Source of the DNA: CALBPI01 sp038529355
GTDB taxonomy: Bacteria > Pseudomonadota > Gammaproteobacteria > Steroidobacterales > Woeseiaceae
Direction of reading: 5' to 3'
Length of the DNA: 64,000 bases
Assembly (NCBI GenBank): GCA_038529355.1
Contig: JBCBDU010000009.1
Span: 1 to 64,000, forward strand
A model generated the notes under the pieces. That model was not told the DNA's origin. It did no database searches and worked only from the letters and a program-made list of their open reading frames with translations. Each line of letters opens with the position of its first letter. Position 1 is the first letter of the stretch. The translations under genes and the position numbers were made by a program. Shown here piece by piece: positions 34,346 through 42,486 of the stretch.

Positions 34346-36553
34346 TCAGAACTTCACGTTCACCCCAAACCGGATATCCCGACCCGGCAGCGGCGCAGAC
34401 TGCGCCAGGAACGAGGTCGGTGAACGGGCGAACTCGTCACCAAGGTTCCGTACGCGCAACGAGAACGCCACGTTCTCGGCGTTCGGGATCGGCGCCGTGG
34501 TCAGATAGAGGTTCCAGAACGTAAAGCTGTCCGTCGGGACTGTACCCGCAATGTCGACTTCACTACCTTCCGGAGTCTGACCCACACGATCCTGCTCGGC
34601 AACGTGCTGCACTTCGAGACGCAAGCTAGAGCGCAGCGGTGCGTAGTCGAAGTTCACACCAGCCAAAAAGCGCATCGGCGGAATGAACGGCAAGTCACCA
34701 GCCTGCACTGCGGTGGCACTGCCGCCCAGCGGCGTAAACTCAGACCGGACGTTGTCAACGCCACCGAACGTGGTGCTTTCCGTTGACTCGGCGCGCGTCA
34801 GGTCGACCTGACCATCAAACGTGACGCGCAGGTCACCGTTATCGACGGCCAGGTAGTCGGCTTCGATCTCGAAACCCCAGAATTCTGCGTCAGCCTGCTG
34901 GTAGGCAAACACCGGCAAGCCTTCAGGTGCCGGGAAGGGGTCACCTTCTTCGAAGAAGTCACCGGTCGGGCTCAAGAAAATGAAGTCGGCGTAGTCGATG
35001 TAGAAGACGTTGGCACCGAAGTCGAAGTTACCCGCGCTGGTCTTATACGACAGCTCGATGGAGTTCGCGACTTCAGTGTCGAGGTTCACGTCGCCGATCT
35101 CAACCGTGCTTGTGGCCGGGTGGAAGCCGTTCGAGAACAGCTCTTCACCGGTCGGTGCGCGCTCCGAGCGTGCGAGGTTGATGCCAACGCTGCTACTGTC
35201 GCCGATCTGGTAGAGACCAGAGATCGCCGCCGAGTACGTGGTCTCGCTTTGGCTGAAGCTGCCGCCTTCGAAGCTCAGGTTGGACGTTTCGTTTTCCTGG
35301 TCGTCGATACGCAGGCTGGCTTCCCAGATGAAGTTGTCGACCGTGTAACGACCCAGACCGAACACACCCCAGCGGAACACCTCGTTTAGCGGGATGAATG
35401 CTTCTTCGCCGTCGGCTTCGAACTCGCGGTTCGCGATGTTCAAACCGAACGTACCCGTCACGACGCCATTGCCGTAATCGAATTCGTTGAGCAGCGCCTC
35501 GGCCCGCAGTTCCCACTCGTCGTTCGTGAACAGCGTCTCTGGCTCGTCACCGGCGAACTCCGTGTGCTCGTAATCAGCCAGACCGAAGCGGAACTTCGCG
35601 GTCTTGATGAGGCGGTCATCGAAGTTGTACTCGGCGTCGACATCAAAGCGCACCTGCTCGAAGTCGATCTTGATCGGGCCTTCCTCTTCTTCCTCTTCAC
35701 CGCCTACGAGCGGATCTTCTTCCTCTTCCTCTTCTTCTTTCTTGCCACCGGGCAGACCGTACTTGCCTTCCTGGAAGCCTACCGAAAAGCCTACGTAGCC
35801 CTTGTCGCCAAGCCACGAAAGACCAGCAGCGGTCGAGGTGGCCTGCGACGCGGTGTTCTCAACGATGCCTTCAACGCCCTCTTCTTCGGCTTCTTCACTA
35901 GCGAAACCGGCGATTTCGTAATCCGTGGACTCACGATCGGTGACGTCGGCGTGAAACACCCAGTTGTCACTCAGGCTGATGTCCGCGTGACCGCCGATAG
36001 TGTCGCGATCATCGTTGGTCGAATGGGATGCGAAAGCCTCGGCCTCGAAGCCGCCTTCGGGACGGCTGGTCGGGATCCGATCGTCGAACACATTGACGAC
36101 GCCGCCAATGGCGTTTTGGCCGTAGCGCAGCGTAGCCGCACCACGCAGGATCTCGACCTGCTCAGCATTGCCCATCTCGGTGGCAACCAGGTGATCCTGG
36201 CTGGCCGTCGAGACGTCGAACGCAGAAATGTCATTGGTCAGAATGCGGATACGGTCGCCGCCAAGACCACGAATGATGGGACGCGACGCACCGGGACCAA
36301 AAAACGTGGAACTCACGCCAGGCTGACTTGAAAGCGTCTCGCCAATCGTACCGTCCAAATTACGGATAATCTCTTCGCGGCGGATGACAGTGGTGCCGAG
36401 GATGATCTCGGAGATGCTTGACCGCAGCGGCGAGGAACGGACAATCACCTCATCAATCGGCGTCTCCTTGTCAGGGTCCTGAGCGTGTGCTGCGGCCATC
36501 GTTCCCACCAGCAACAGGCTGGCAGACGACAGTTTACGGGTCATGTCCATCAT
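34346..36553 (-). CDS. TonB-dependent receptor, ZnuD-like, with Glu-rich loop
   Basis: The 735-aa product has a signal peptide (about residues 1-24), a TonB-box-like I-D-E-V-I-V, a plug domain with R-P-I-I-R-G-L-G-G-D-R-I-R-I-L and V-E-I-L-R-G-A-A-T-L-R-Y-G, and a beta-barrel ending in the classic aromatic terminus (V-N-V-K-F). The D-V-S-T-A-S-Q-D-H segment resembles the zinc receptor ZnuD. An extracellular-loop position near residues 268-295 carries two runs of glutamate (E7 and E6), where ZnuD has His-rich metal-binding loops. The upstream palindrome supports zinc-responsive control. Substrate is probably a divalent metal, but this is inferred. Confidence 0.85.
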   Translation of the reverse strand: MMDMTRKLSSASLLLVGTMAAAHAQDPDKETPIDEVIVRSSPLRSSISEIILGTTVIRREEIIRNLDGTIGETLSSQPGVSSTFFGPGASRPIIRGLGGDRIRILTNDISAFDVSTASQDHLVATEMGNAEQVEILRGAATLRYGQNAIGGVVNVFDDRIPTSRPEGGFEAEAFASHSTNDDRDTIGGHADISLSDNWVFHADVTDRESTDYEIAGFASEEAEEEGVEGIVENTASQATSTAAGLSWLGDKGYVGFSVGFQEGKYGLPGGKKEEEEEEEDPLVGGEEEEEEGPIKIDFEQVRFDVDAEYNFDDRLIKTAKFRFGLADYEHTEFAGDEPETLFTNDEWELRAEALLNEFDYGNGVVTGTFGLNIANREFEADGEEAFIPLNEVFRWGVFGLGRYTVDNFIWEASLRIDDQENETSNLSFEGGSFSQSETTYSAAISGLYQIGDSSSVGINLARSERAPTGEELFSNGFHPATSTVEIGDVNLDTEVANSIELSYKTSAGNFDFGANVFYIDYADFIFLSPTGDFFEEGDPFPAPEGLPVFAYQQADAEFWGFEIEADYLAVDNGDLRVTFDGQVDLTRAESTESTTFGGVDNVRSEFTPLGGSATAVQAGDLPFIPPMRFLAGVNFDYAPLRSSLRLEVQHVAEQDRVGQTPEGSEVDIAGTVPTDSFTFWNLYLTTAPIPNAENVAFSLRVRNLGDEFARSPTSFLAQSAPLPGRDIRFGVNVKF

Positions 36554-36635
36554 GAGTCCTCTATGGGTTTTCTATGGATTTGCTTGCGGGCCAACGTTAG
36601 ATAAGGATCGCTCTTCGTCGGCTCGCAGGGGCAGA

Positions 36636-36647
36636 ATGTTATAACAT
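36636..36647. promoter_or_regulatory. Zur-like palindrome
   Basis: ATGTTATAACAT, a perfect 12-bp palindrome in an AT-rich patch 83 bp upstream of the receptor start. The half site AATGTTATA matches the known gammaproteobacterial Zur box half. A second partial match (TTACAACAT) follows about 25 bp on. It sits between the receptor and the divergent GNAT-like gene. Confidence 0.5.
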
Positions 36648-36728
36648 ATCTTATTATGGAATTTACAACATATCAGTGAGAACATAAACCGGCTCCGGGA
36701 TTCGGCGCGTGGATTCGCAGTTGACAAC

Positions 36729-37949
36729 ATGCGCATAGAGACCATCGAAACGATCGACCGGCTGACTGAGATCGAGCTGGACTGGGATGAACTCTACCGA
36801 GCCGACCCCCACGCACACATCTATTTGTCCTCTGATTATCTCTTTTCCGTTGCCAGTAGAGTCGCAGGCAAGTGCCGAATCATCACGGCCAGGTCCGACG
36901 ACGGCCGGCTGATTGGCCTGTTGCCGCTTATGGTGACGACCCAGTGGGACAAATCTTCACGCTGCCTCAATAATGTGCTCGATATGCTTGGGCACGTTTT
37001 CGATGCCGATTACACGGGGATCCTGTGTGACCCGGCGCTTGAAGCCTCGGTTTGCAAAGCATTCGCGGACGAGGTCTCTCGGATGGACTTCGGGCGCATC
37101 ATCCTGAACTACTTCAGCGCGACAACCAATCGGCTTGAAGCCTTCACCGCCGCGTTCGACGCCACGGTGTTTGAGACCAAGGCTAACGCGCATCGCATCA
37201 ACGAGGGTCAGACGAACAATCTCGTCTGCCCCTACGTCAATCTCCCAGGCAGCTTTCCCGAGTATCTGGCCGGGTTGACGGCGAATTCGCGGCAGAAGCT
37301 GCGTCGCCTGCTGCGCCAACTCGACAGCGACCCGAGCCTGACGATAAGGAAGACCCGACCTGAGACTTACACCGAGGACGTCACGATTCTGGCCAAGCTT
37401 TGGTACTCCAAGCACGTCGAGAAGAAAGGCCGGAAGCGAGCGGCGCGACTCGCTGACATGTTTAAGGAGGTCGTCATGCTGGGTCTCGCGACCGGCATGG
37501 TCTACCTTGCGGTTCTCCGGCGTGACGGTCAGCCGATTGCGGCGCAAGCCAACTACATTGATAAGGTCAAGCAAGAAGCCTTGTTTCACGTGGCTGGACG
37601 TGACGAGTCGGTCCGCGACCTGTCAGCCGGACTCATGCTGCATGCGCACTGCATTCGCTGGGCCATCGCGAACGGGCTCAAGCGCTTCGACTTCACGATT
37701 GGCGATGAGCCTTATAAATACAGCCTCGGGGGCGTCGATCGTGAGATCGCTTCCGCAGAGGTGTTCACGAAGTCCGGCGGCAACCGCACCGGGAAACTGG
37801 ATGACTGCTGCCGCGATGACGTGCTGCCCTTGATCCGGCGATACGTGGCCAATGGGCGCACTGAGGAAGCTCGCATCGCACTCCAGCAAGTGGTCGAAAC
37901 CTGGCCGGATCTGCCGATTGACGATGAACTGCGCGCGCTGCAACGCTGA
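36729..37949 (+). CDS. GNAT-like (BioF2/CelD type) acyltransferase
   Basis: The 406-aa protein has the GNAT-like Acetyltransf_6 arrangement: an N-terminal W-D-E-L-Y region, L-I-G-L-L-P-L, N-S-R-Q-K-L-R-R-L, and a second half with P-I-A-A-Q-A-N-Y, F-H-V-A-G-R-D-E-S and S-A-G-L-M-L-H-A-H-C-I, where an acyl-CoA is expected to bind. Such proteins occur in exopolysaccharide or cellulose loci. No such cluster is adjacent here. It is divergent from the TonB receptor. Acceptor unknown. Confidence 0.75.
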   Translation: MRIETIETIDRLTEIELDWDELYRADPHAHIYLSSDYLFSVASRVAGKCRIITARSDDGRLIGLLPLMVTTQWDKSSRCLNNVLDMLGHVFDADYTGILCDPALEASVCKAFADEVSRMDFGRIILNYFSATTNRLEAFTAAFDATVFETKANAHRINEGQTNNLVCPYVNLPGSFPEYLAGLTANSRQKLRRLLRQLDSDPSLTIRKTRPETYTEDVTILAKLWYSKHVEKKGRKRAARLADMFKEVVMLGLATGMVYLAVLRRDGQPIAAQANYIDKVKQEALFHVAGRDESVRDLSAGLMLHAHCIRWAIANGLKRFDFTIGDEPYKYSLGGVDREIASAEVFTKSGGNRTGKLDDCCRDDVLPLIRRYVANGRTEEARIALQQVVETWPDLPIDDELRALQR

Positions 37950-38183
37950 TGGCTGCGTAGCGCCATTGAAAGAATGGCGTGCCCGAGAGGATTAATCGCA
38001 ATCGGCTCGCGCCGATCGCGACCCTGCGGGCTTCGCAGCCTATGCTGCTCGTTGCAGNNNNNNNNNNNNNNNNNNNNNNNNNNNNNNNNNNNNNNNNNNN
38101 NNNNNNNNNNNNNNNNNNNNNNNNNNNNNNNNNNNNNNNNNNNNNNNNNNNNNNNNNCTCACCTGCCCTCGAAATCCCCAATC

Positions 38184-38206
38184 AAAAAAGGGCCCCTACG
38201 GGACCC
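38184..38206 (-). terminator. Terminator hairpin inside repeat unit A
   Basis: Minus strand GGGTCCC-GTA-GGGGCCC then TTTTTT; same hairpin as in unit B, 173 bp away. Confidence 0.75.
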
Positions 38207-38356
38207 ATTTGTGATTGGCGCGCCCGAGAGGATTAATCGCAATCGGCTCGCGCCGATCGCGACCCTGCGGGCTTCGCAGCCTATGCTGCTCGTTGCAGAT
38301 TGCTCTCGCAATCTGTCGAACCAAGAGGTTCTCACCTGCCCTCGAAATCCCCAATC

Positions 38357-38379
38357 AAAAAAGGGCCCCTACGGGACCC
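38357..38379 (-). terminator. tRNA-Arg terminator (inside repeat unit B)
   Basis: Minus strand GGGTCCC-GTA-GGGGCCC (7-bp stem with one G-U, 3-nt loop) followed by TTTTTT, beginning 10 nt after the tRNA CCA end. Confidence 0.85.
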
Positions 38380-38388
38380 ATTTGTGAT

Positions 38389-38465
38389 TGGCGCGCCCGA
38401 GAGGATTCGAACCTCTGACCCCTGCCTTCGGAGGGCAGTACTCTATCCAGCTGAGCTACGGGCGC
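38389..38465 (-). tRNA. tRNA-Arg (CCG)
   Basis: A full 77-nt cloverleaf on the minus strand: acceptor GCGCCCG/CGGGCGC, D-arm GCTC/GAGT, anticodon stem CTGCC/GGCAG with loop CTCCGAA (anticodon CCG at 38431-38429), 5-nt variable loop, T-arm AGAGG-TTCGAAT-CCTCT, discriminator G and encoded CCA. It reads CGG codons. Its 3' 19 nt are repeated in the downstream array. Confidence 0.97.
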
Positions 38466-38786
38466 GTGCTCCGTATTGTAGTCCATTTCTGATCGAGTGG
38501 GCTCAGAATAACTTTGAACGCAAAAACGCCAGCCTCATTATTGACGGTGGCGTTATCTTACGACGCAAAGGCGTTAGAAGTTCGTATCTCCCAAAAAACC
38601 TACCAGCGGCGTCGACGCACCGCTGAAGCTCGGGTTGCTTGGCGTGATCGTGTTGCCGTTCTCATTGCCATTGGTGCCGCCGGCACCACCTGCAGCACCG
38701 TTTGCACTCTGCCCGTCGACGCGATGCTGACGATTCGAGGCCGCAGCGGCCCCATCCAGTGACCACCGACATCTGGATTGGCACCG
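38466..38786. other. Gene-poor stretch upstream of katG, possible remnant
   Basis: No convincing gene. On the minus strand an 82-codon frame (38822-38574) ends in a Gly/Asn-rich run and P-S-F-S-G-A-S-T-P-L-V-G-F, which looks like the tail of an exported protein, but it has no signal peptide and no start context. I read it as a possible remnant only. The region also must contain the tRNA-Arg promoter, near 38470-38510. Confidence 0.4.
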
Positions 38787-38801
38787 ATAGACAAACGCTA
38801 T
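38787..38801 (+). promoter_or_regulatory. Possible OxyR half-operator upstream of katG
   Basis: ATAG-N7-CTAT, embedded in GATAG...CTATC, 84 bp before the katG start. E. coli OxyR sites are two such ATAG-N7-CTAT units 7 bp apart; the second unit is not evident here. Suggestive because katG is a classical OxyR target. Confidence 0.35.
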
Positions 38802-38885
38802 CGCGCCAAACCACATTTCCAATTGGATTCAAAGCTGCGTCTGAGGTCTTATAGCAACACGAAACGTAACCTAAGGATCTGAGCC

Positions 38886-41048
38886 ATGAGTCAAATTAGC
38901 AAGTGCCCGGTCATGCATGGCGCGAACACGACCCGCGAAAAGCCTGTGGACGAATGGTGGCCGCGCGCTCTGAATCTCGACATCTTGCATCAGAAAGGTG
39001 CGGCAACTGATCCTATGGACGCCGACTTCAGCTATAAGGAGGCCGTGAAATCACTGGATTTCGAAGCAGTTGCCGCTGACTTGCGAGCATTGTTGACCGA
39101 CAGTCAGGATTGGTGGCCCGCCGACTGGGGGCACTATGGGGGACTCATGATAAGGCTAGCCTGGCACTCAGCCGGCTCCTATCGCATTCAGGACGGTCGC
39201 GGTGGCGGCGGTGGCGGCAACATTCGGTTTGCACCGTTGAATTCCTGGCCCGACAACACAAGCCTCGACAAGGCTTGCCGACTGTTGTGGCCGATCAAGC
39301 GAAAGTATGGCAACAAGCTCTCGTGGGCCGATCTGATCTTGCTGGCAGGCACGGTTGCCTATGAATCGATGGGGCTGAAGACGTTCGGATTCGGCTTTGG
39401 TCGCGAAGACATCTGGGGCCCTGAAACCGACGTGAACTGGGGCGCCGAAAACGCATTCCTGGCTCCCAGCGAGGAACGCTACGAGAGTATCGAAGACGCC
39501 ACCACCCTGGCGAACCCGTTGGCGGCGGCACACATGGGTCTTATTTACGTTAATCCTGAAGGCGTAAACGGCAACCCTGACCCTGCACGCACGGCGCTGC
39601 ATGTGCGGGAAACTTTTTATCGCATGGGCATGGACGACGAAGAAACCGCAGCGCTGACTTGCGGTGGGCACACGGTAGGCAAGGCGCATGGCGCGGGCAC
39701 CGACGTTGAGCTGGGCGAGGCGCCCGCCGGCGCTGATATCGCCGAGCAAGGCCTGGGTTGGGCCAACCAGCAGCAAACGGGCAAAGCCAACCAGGCGCAT
39801 ACGTCCGGCATCGAAGGCGCATGGACCACCGAGCCACTGAAATTCGATATGGGTTATTTCAAACTGCTGTTCGGCTATGACTGGGCGCTCGCAAAGTCAC
39901 CAGCCGGTGCGTGGCAATGGGAGCCACTGGACATCAAGGAAGAGGACAAACCTGTTGACCCGACAGATCCATCAATCCGCCACAACCCGATCATGACCGA
40001 CGCCGACATGGCGATGAAAGTTGATCCCAGCTATCGCAAGATCTGCGAGCGCTTCATGAACGATGAGGAGTACTTCCGTGACACGTTCGCGCGCGCCTGG
40101 TTCAAGCTCACGCACCGCGACATGGGTCCGCGCGCGAACTACCTCGGCCCGACTGTTCCTGACGAAGATCTGATTTGGCAGGATCCGATACCAGTCGGTA
40201 ACCCCGATTACGATATCGATGCCGTCAAGAAACAGATCGACGCCACCGGTCTCTCCAACGCAGAGTTGATCGCAACTGCATGGGACAGTGCGCGTACATT
40301 CCGTGGTTCGGATAAACGCGGCGGTGCCAACGGTGCGCGTATTCGACTCGCACCACAAAAGGATTGGGTAGGCAACGAACCCGAACGACTGGCAACAGTA
40401 CTCGAAACCCTAACGCCGATCGCAGCAAACTCAGGAGCCTCCATCGCAGATGTCATCGTGCTCGGTGGCGTGGTTGGACTGGAGCGCGCCATCGCCAAGA
40501 GTGGTGTTTCGGTTGCGGTGCCGTTCAGCCCAGGACGCGGCGATGCTACGACTGAGCAGACCGACGCCGAATCGTTCGCGGTGCTCGAACCACTGGCCGA
40601 CGGCTTTCGCAATTTTGCAAAGCAAGACTACGCAACACGCCCTGAAGAAATGCTGCTGGATCGTGCCCAACTGCTGGGCCTGACAGCTCGCGAAATGACC
40701 GTTTTGGTCGGCGGGCTGCGAGTGCTGGGTGTCAACTTCGGCAATACACAGCACGGCGTATTCACCGACAAGCGGGGCGTTCTCAGCACCGACTTTTTTG
40801 TAACGCTGACGGACATGTCCTACTCATGGCACCGCACGGGCGACAACGCCTACGAAATTCGCAATCGGCAATCTGGCAACGTTGCGTACACAGCGACAAG
40901 CGTAGATCTGGTATTCGGCTCCAATTCGGTGCTACGCGCCTATGCGGAAGTTTACGCACAGAATGACAATCGAGAAAAATTCATTCGCGACTTCGTCATG
41001 GCTTGGACGAAAGTCATGAATGCGGATCGATTTGATTTAAGCGATTGA
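38886..41048 (+). CDS. katG: Catalase-peroxidase KatG
   Basis: The 720-aa enzyme has the KatG distal site R-L-A-W-H-S-A-G-S-Y-R (Arg, Trp, His), the tyrosine of the Met-Tyr-Trp adduct in L-I-Y-V-N-P-E-G-V, and the proximal T-C-G-G-H-T-V-G-K-A-H-G-A-G. The C-terminal duplicated domain is present. It uses haem to split H2O2 and oxidise small donors, usually in the cytoplasm. The ATG follows AAGGA at good spacing. Length is normal for the family. Confidence 0.97.
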   Translation: MSQISKCPVMHGANTTREKPVDEWWPRALNLDILHQKGAATDPMDADFSYKEAVKSLDFEAVAADLRALLTDSQDWWPADWGHYGGLMIRLAWHSAGSYRIQDGRGGGGGGNIRFAPLNSWPDNTSLDKACRLLWPIKRKYGNKLSWADLILLAGTVAYESMGLKTFGFGFGREDIWGPETDVNWGAENAFLAPSEERYESIEDATTLANPLAAAHMGLIYVNPEGVNGNPDPARTALHVRETFYRMGMDDEETAALTCGGHTVGKAHGAGTDVELGEAPAGADIAEQGLGWANQQQTGKANQAHTSGIEGAWTTEPLKFDMGYFKLLFGYDWALAKSPAGAWQWEPLDIKEEDKPVDPTDPSIRHNPIMTDADMAMKVDPSYRKICERFMNDEEYFRDTFARAWFKLTHRDMGPRANYLGPTVPDEDLIWQDPIPVGNPDYDIDAVKKQIDATGLSNAELIATAWDSARTFRGSDKRGGANGARIRLAPQKDWVGNEPERLATVLETLTPIAANSGASIADVIVLGGVVGLERAIAKSGVSVAVPFSPGRGDATTEQTDAESFAVLEPLADGFRNFAKQDYATRPEEMLLDRAQLLGLTAREMTVLVGGLRVLGVNFGNTQHGVFTDKRGVLSTDFFVTLTDMSYSWHRTGDNAYEIRNRQSGNVAYTATSVDLVFGSNSVLRAYAEVYAQNDNREKFIRDFVMAWTKVMNADRFDLSD

Positions 41049-41058
41049 GCGATACCAC

Positions 41059-41089
41059 GCCAGCCGGAGCAATGGACACTCCGGCTGGC
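41059..41089 (+). terminator. Strong hairpin after katG
   Basis: GCCAGCCGGAG (41059-41069) pairs perfectly with CTCCGGCTGGC (41079-41089), 9-nt loop, 10 bp after the katG stop. No T-run follows, so it may be a Rho-dependent or mRNA-stabilising end. Confidence 0.6.
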
Positions 41090-41247
41090 CAAACCTGCAC
41101 GACGCGAACCTGAAGCACTAGCGGATTGACCACATAAGCGCTTGTTTTCACAAACAGGGTTACTGAGACAGTCTTTTATGAAAGCTTTGAACCGACCCAT
41201 GCGTCAGCGCCTCTTACCACCCAAAGACATAGATACCATTCACAGCT

Positions 41248-41829
41248 ATGGATGAGTTGGCGACAACTAGCCGCGACAGTGACGATCTTATTGATAAAGC
41301 GCTGCTGCGAAGAATTGCGGACGAACAGGATTCCGCCGCCCTGCAGACGCTGTATCGCCGGTACGCGCCGCGCGTGACCGGGTTCCTGCGGCGTATGACG
41401 CAAGATTCCGGACTGATCGAGGAGGCGTACAACGATGTCATGCTGACGGTCTGGAAAAAGGCGTCGCAGTACCGCGCCGAGTCCAAAGCGTCGAGCTGGG
41501 TGTTCTCGATTGCCTATCGAGTCTGTCTGCGAATGGTCAAGAAACAAAAGTTTCGAGCAGGAGTGTTGGATATGCTACAAAAAGAGCGTCAAAGTGAAGG
41601 TTTTGAAGTCGATCGCACGGTCGAGCGCAGCGATCTGATCCAGGCTGCGCTGGAGAAACTCAGCATCCCGCACCGACTGGTCATCGAGCTGAGCTACTTC
41701 CGAGACTTTTCGACCGAAGAAATCGCCGAGATCGTCGGCTGTCCGCGCAACACGGTTAAGACCCGCCTGTTTCATGCACGCAAGCAGGTACGCTCATTCG
41801 TTGAGCAGCAAGGAGGGTCAACGGCATGA
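41248..41829 (+). CDS. ECF-type RNA polymerase sigma factor
   Basis: The 193-aa protein has sigma region 2 (L-Y-R-R-Y-A-P-R-V-T-G-F through A-Y-N-D-V-M-L-T-V-W-K-K-A) and region 4 (L-S-I-P-H-R-L-V-I-E-L-S-Y-F, F-S-T-E-E-I-A-E-I-V-G-C-P-R-N-T-V-K-T-R-L), with no region 1 or 3. ECF factors direct polymerase to small stress regulons and are held by an anti-sigma. The next gene overlaps its stop by 4 bp (ATGA), fitting sigma/anti-sigma coupling. Confidence 0.93.
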   Translation: MDELATTSRDSDDLIDKALLRRIADEQDSAALQTLYRRYAPRVTGFLRRMTQDSGLIEEAYNDVMLTVWKKASQYRAESKASSWVFSIAYRVCLRMVKKQKFRAGVLDMLQKERQSEGFEVDRTVERSDLIQAALEKLSIPHRLVIELSYFRDFSTEEIAEIVGCPRNTVKTRLFHARKQVRSFVEQQGGSTA

Positions 41830-42473
41830 GCCAGTCCAGCCAATGCAGAGAATTAGAAGGAAACAGGTTCGTAAACATGAGTGACCCGGATCAGTTCAAG
41901 GAACTCGAGGCAATGGTGACCGACTACGTCAATGGTCGGCTCGATGCTTCCAACGTGCAGCGATTTGAGGCTGCGATGGAGCATGACGAAATACTGCACG
42001 AGACCGTCGCCTTTGAGCGCGAAATCAAATCTGTCATCGCGACAGACCGAACCGCTGAGACACAATTGCCGCGATTCGCAAGCCTGGAAACGAAGCTGGA
42101 CACCCGGTCGCGCTCGAGCTGGCTAGCCGGTTTACGTTGGGGCGCGCCGGTCGCGGCCGCAGTGATGCTGGCTGTCGTCATTGGTATCAACTGGCAGCAG
42201 CCAGTGGTGCATGATGACTACCAGACATTGACCGATCCTGTTGCGCCCTATTCCCAGCCCGTGCTGCGCATCGTGTTGTTAGAGCCGCTAAGCGCTGCAC
42301 AGCAAACAGCCTTTATCGAGCAGTTCGATGTGCAAGTGATTGCCGAGTATCGCAGCGCGAACACGATCGATGTCGTGGCCGACACCGACGTGAACTTTGC
42401 AGCGCTCGCAGATACGCTGCGACAGGATGCACGTATCCGGCTTGTTCGGGTGCTTAACGAATCACCTGAATAG
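41826..42473 (+). CDS. Membrane anti-sigma factor
   Basis: The 215-aa protein has an N-terminal cytoplasmic part (V-T-D-Y-V-N-G-R-L ... as in zinc-finger-type anti-sigmas, but without the H-x3-C-x2-C zinc ligands), one TM helix (about residues 105-123) and a periplasmic tail of about 90 residues. The tail (about 140-215: V-L-R-I-V-L-L, Y-R-S-A-N-T-I-D-V-V-A, R-I-R-L-V-R-V-L) looks like a small ferredoxin-like domain similar in pattern to subtilase propeptides. AGGAGGG precedes ATG 41826. Its partner sigma overlaps it and a subtilase follows. Confidence 0.8.
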   Translation: MSQSSQCRELEGNRFVNMSDPDQFKELEAMVTDYVNGRLDASNVQRFEAAMEHDEILHETVAFEREIKSVIATDRTAETQLPRFASLETKLDTRSRSSWLAGLRWGAPVAAAVMLAVVIGINWQQPVVHDDYQTLTDPVAPYSQPVLRIVLLEPLSAAQQTAFIEQFDVQVIAEYRSANTIDVVADTDVNFAALADTLRQDARIRLVRVLNESPE

Positions 42474-42486
42474 TTGGATACAACAC

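Larger units (their letters stand above)
37975..38388 (-). repeat. Tandem 173-bp units carrying the tRNA-Arg 3' end (rtT-like array)
   Basis: Unit A covers 37975-38057 and 38158-38215, broken by 100 N; unit B is 38216-38388, exactly 173 bp. Each begins (plus strand) with the last 19 nt of the tRNA-Arg gene including CCA (TGGCGCGCCCGAGAGGATT, one change in unit A). Each contains hairpins, including CAGATTGC-TCTC-GCAATCTG (38296-38315), and a terminator. By comparison with unit B the gap lacks 32 nt plus any whole number of further units. Transcribed with the tRNA (minus strand), the units lie directly downstream of it. Confidence 0.9.

Noticed and set aside
37975..38388. CRISPR-like repeats
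   Set aside because: Only two visible units, each 173 bp long with no spacers; the repeated part is a tRNA 3' end.
38574..38822. Small minus-strand gene ahead of katG
   Set aside because: No signal peptide or start context; low-complexity Gly/Asn tail only. Kept as a possible remnant.
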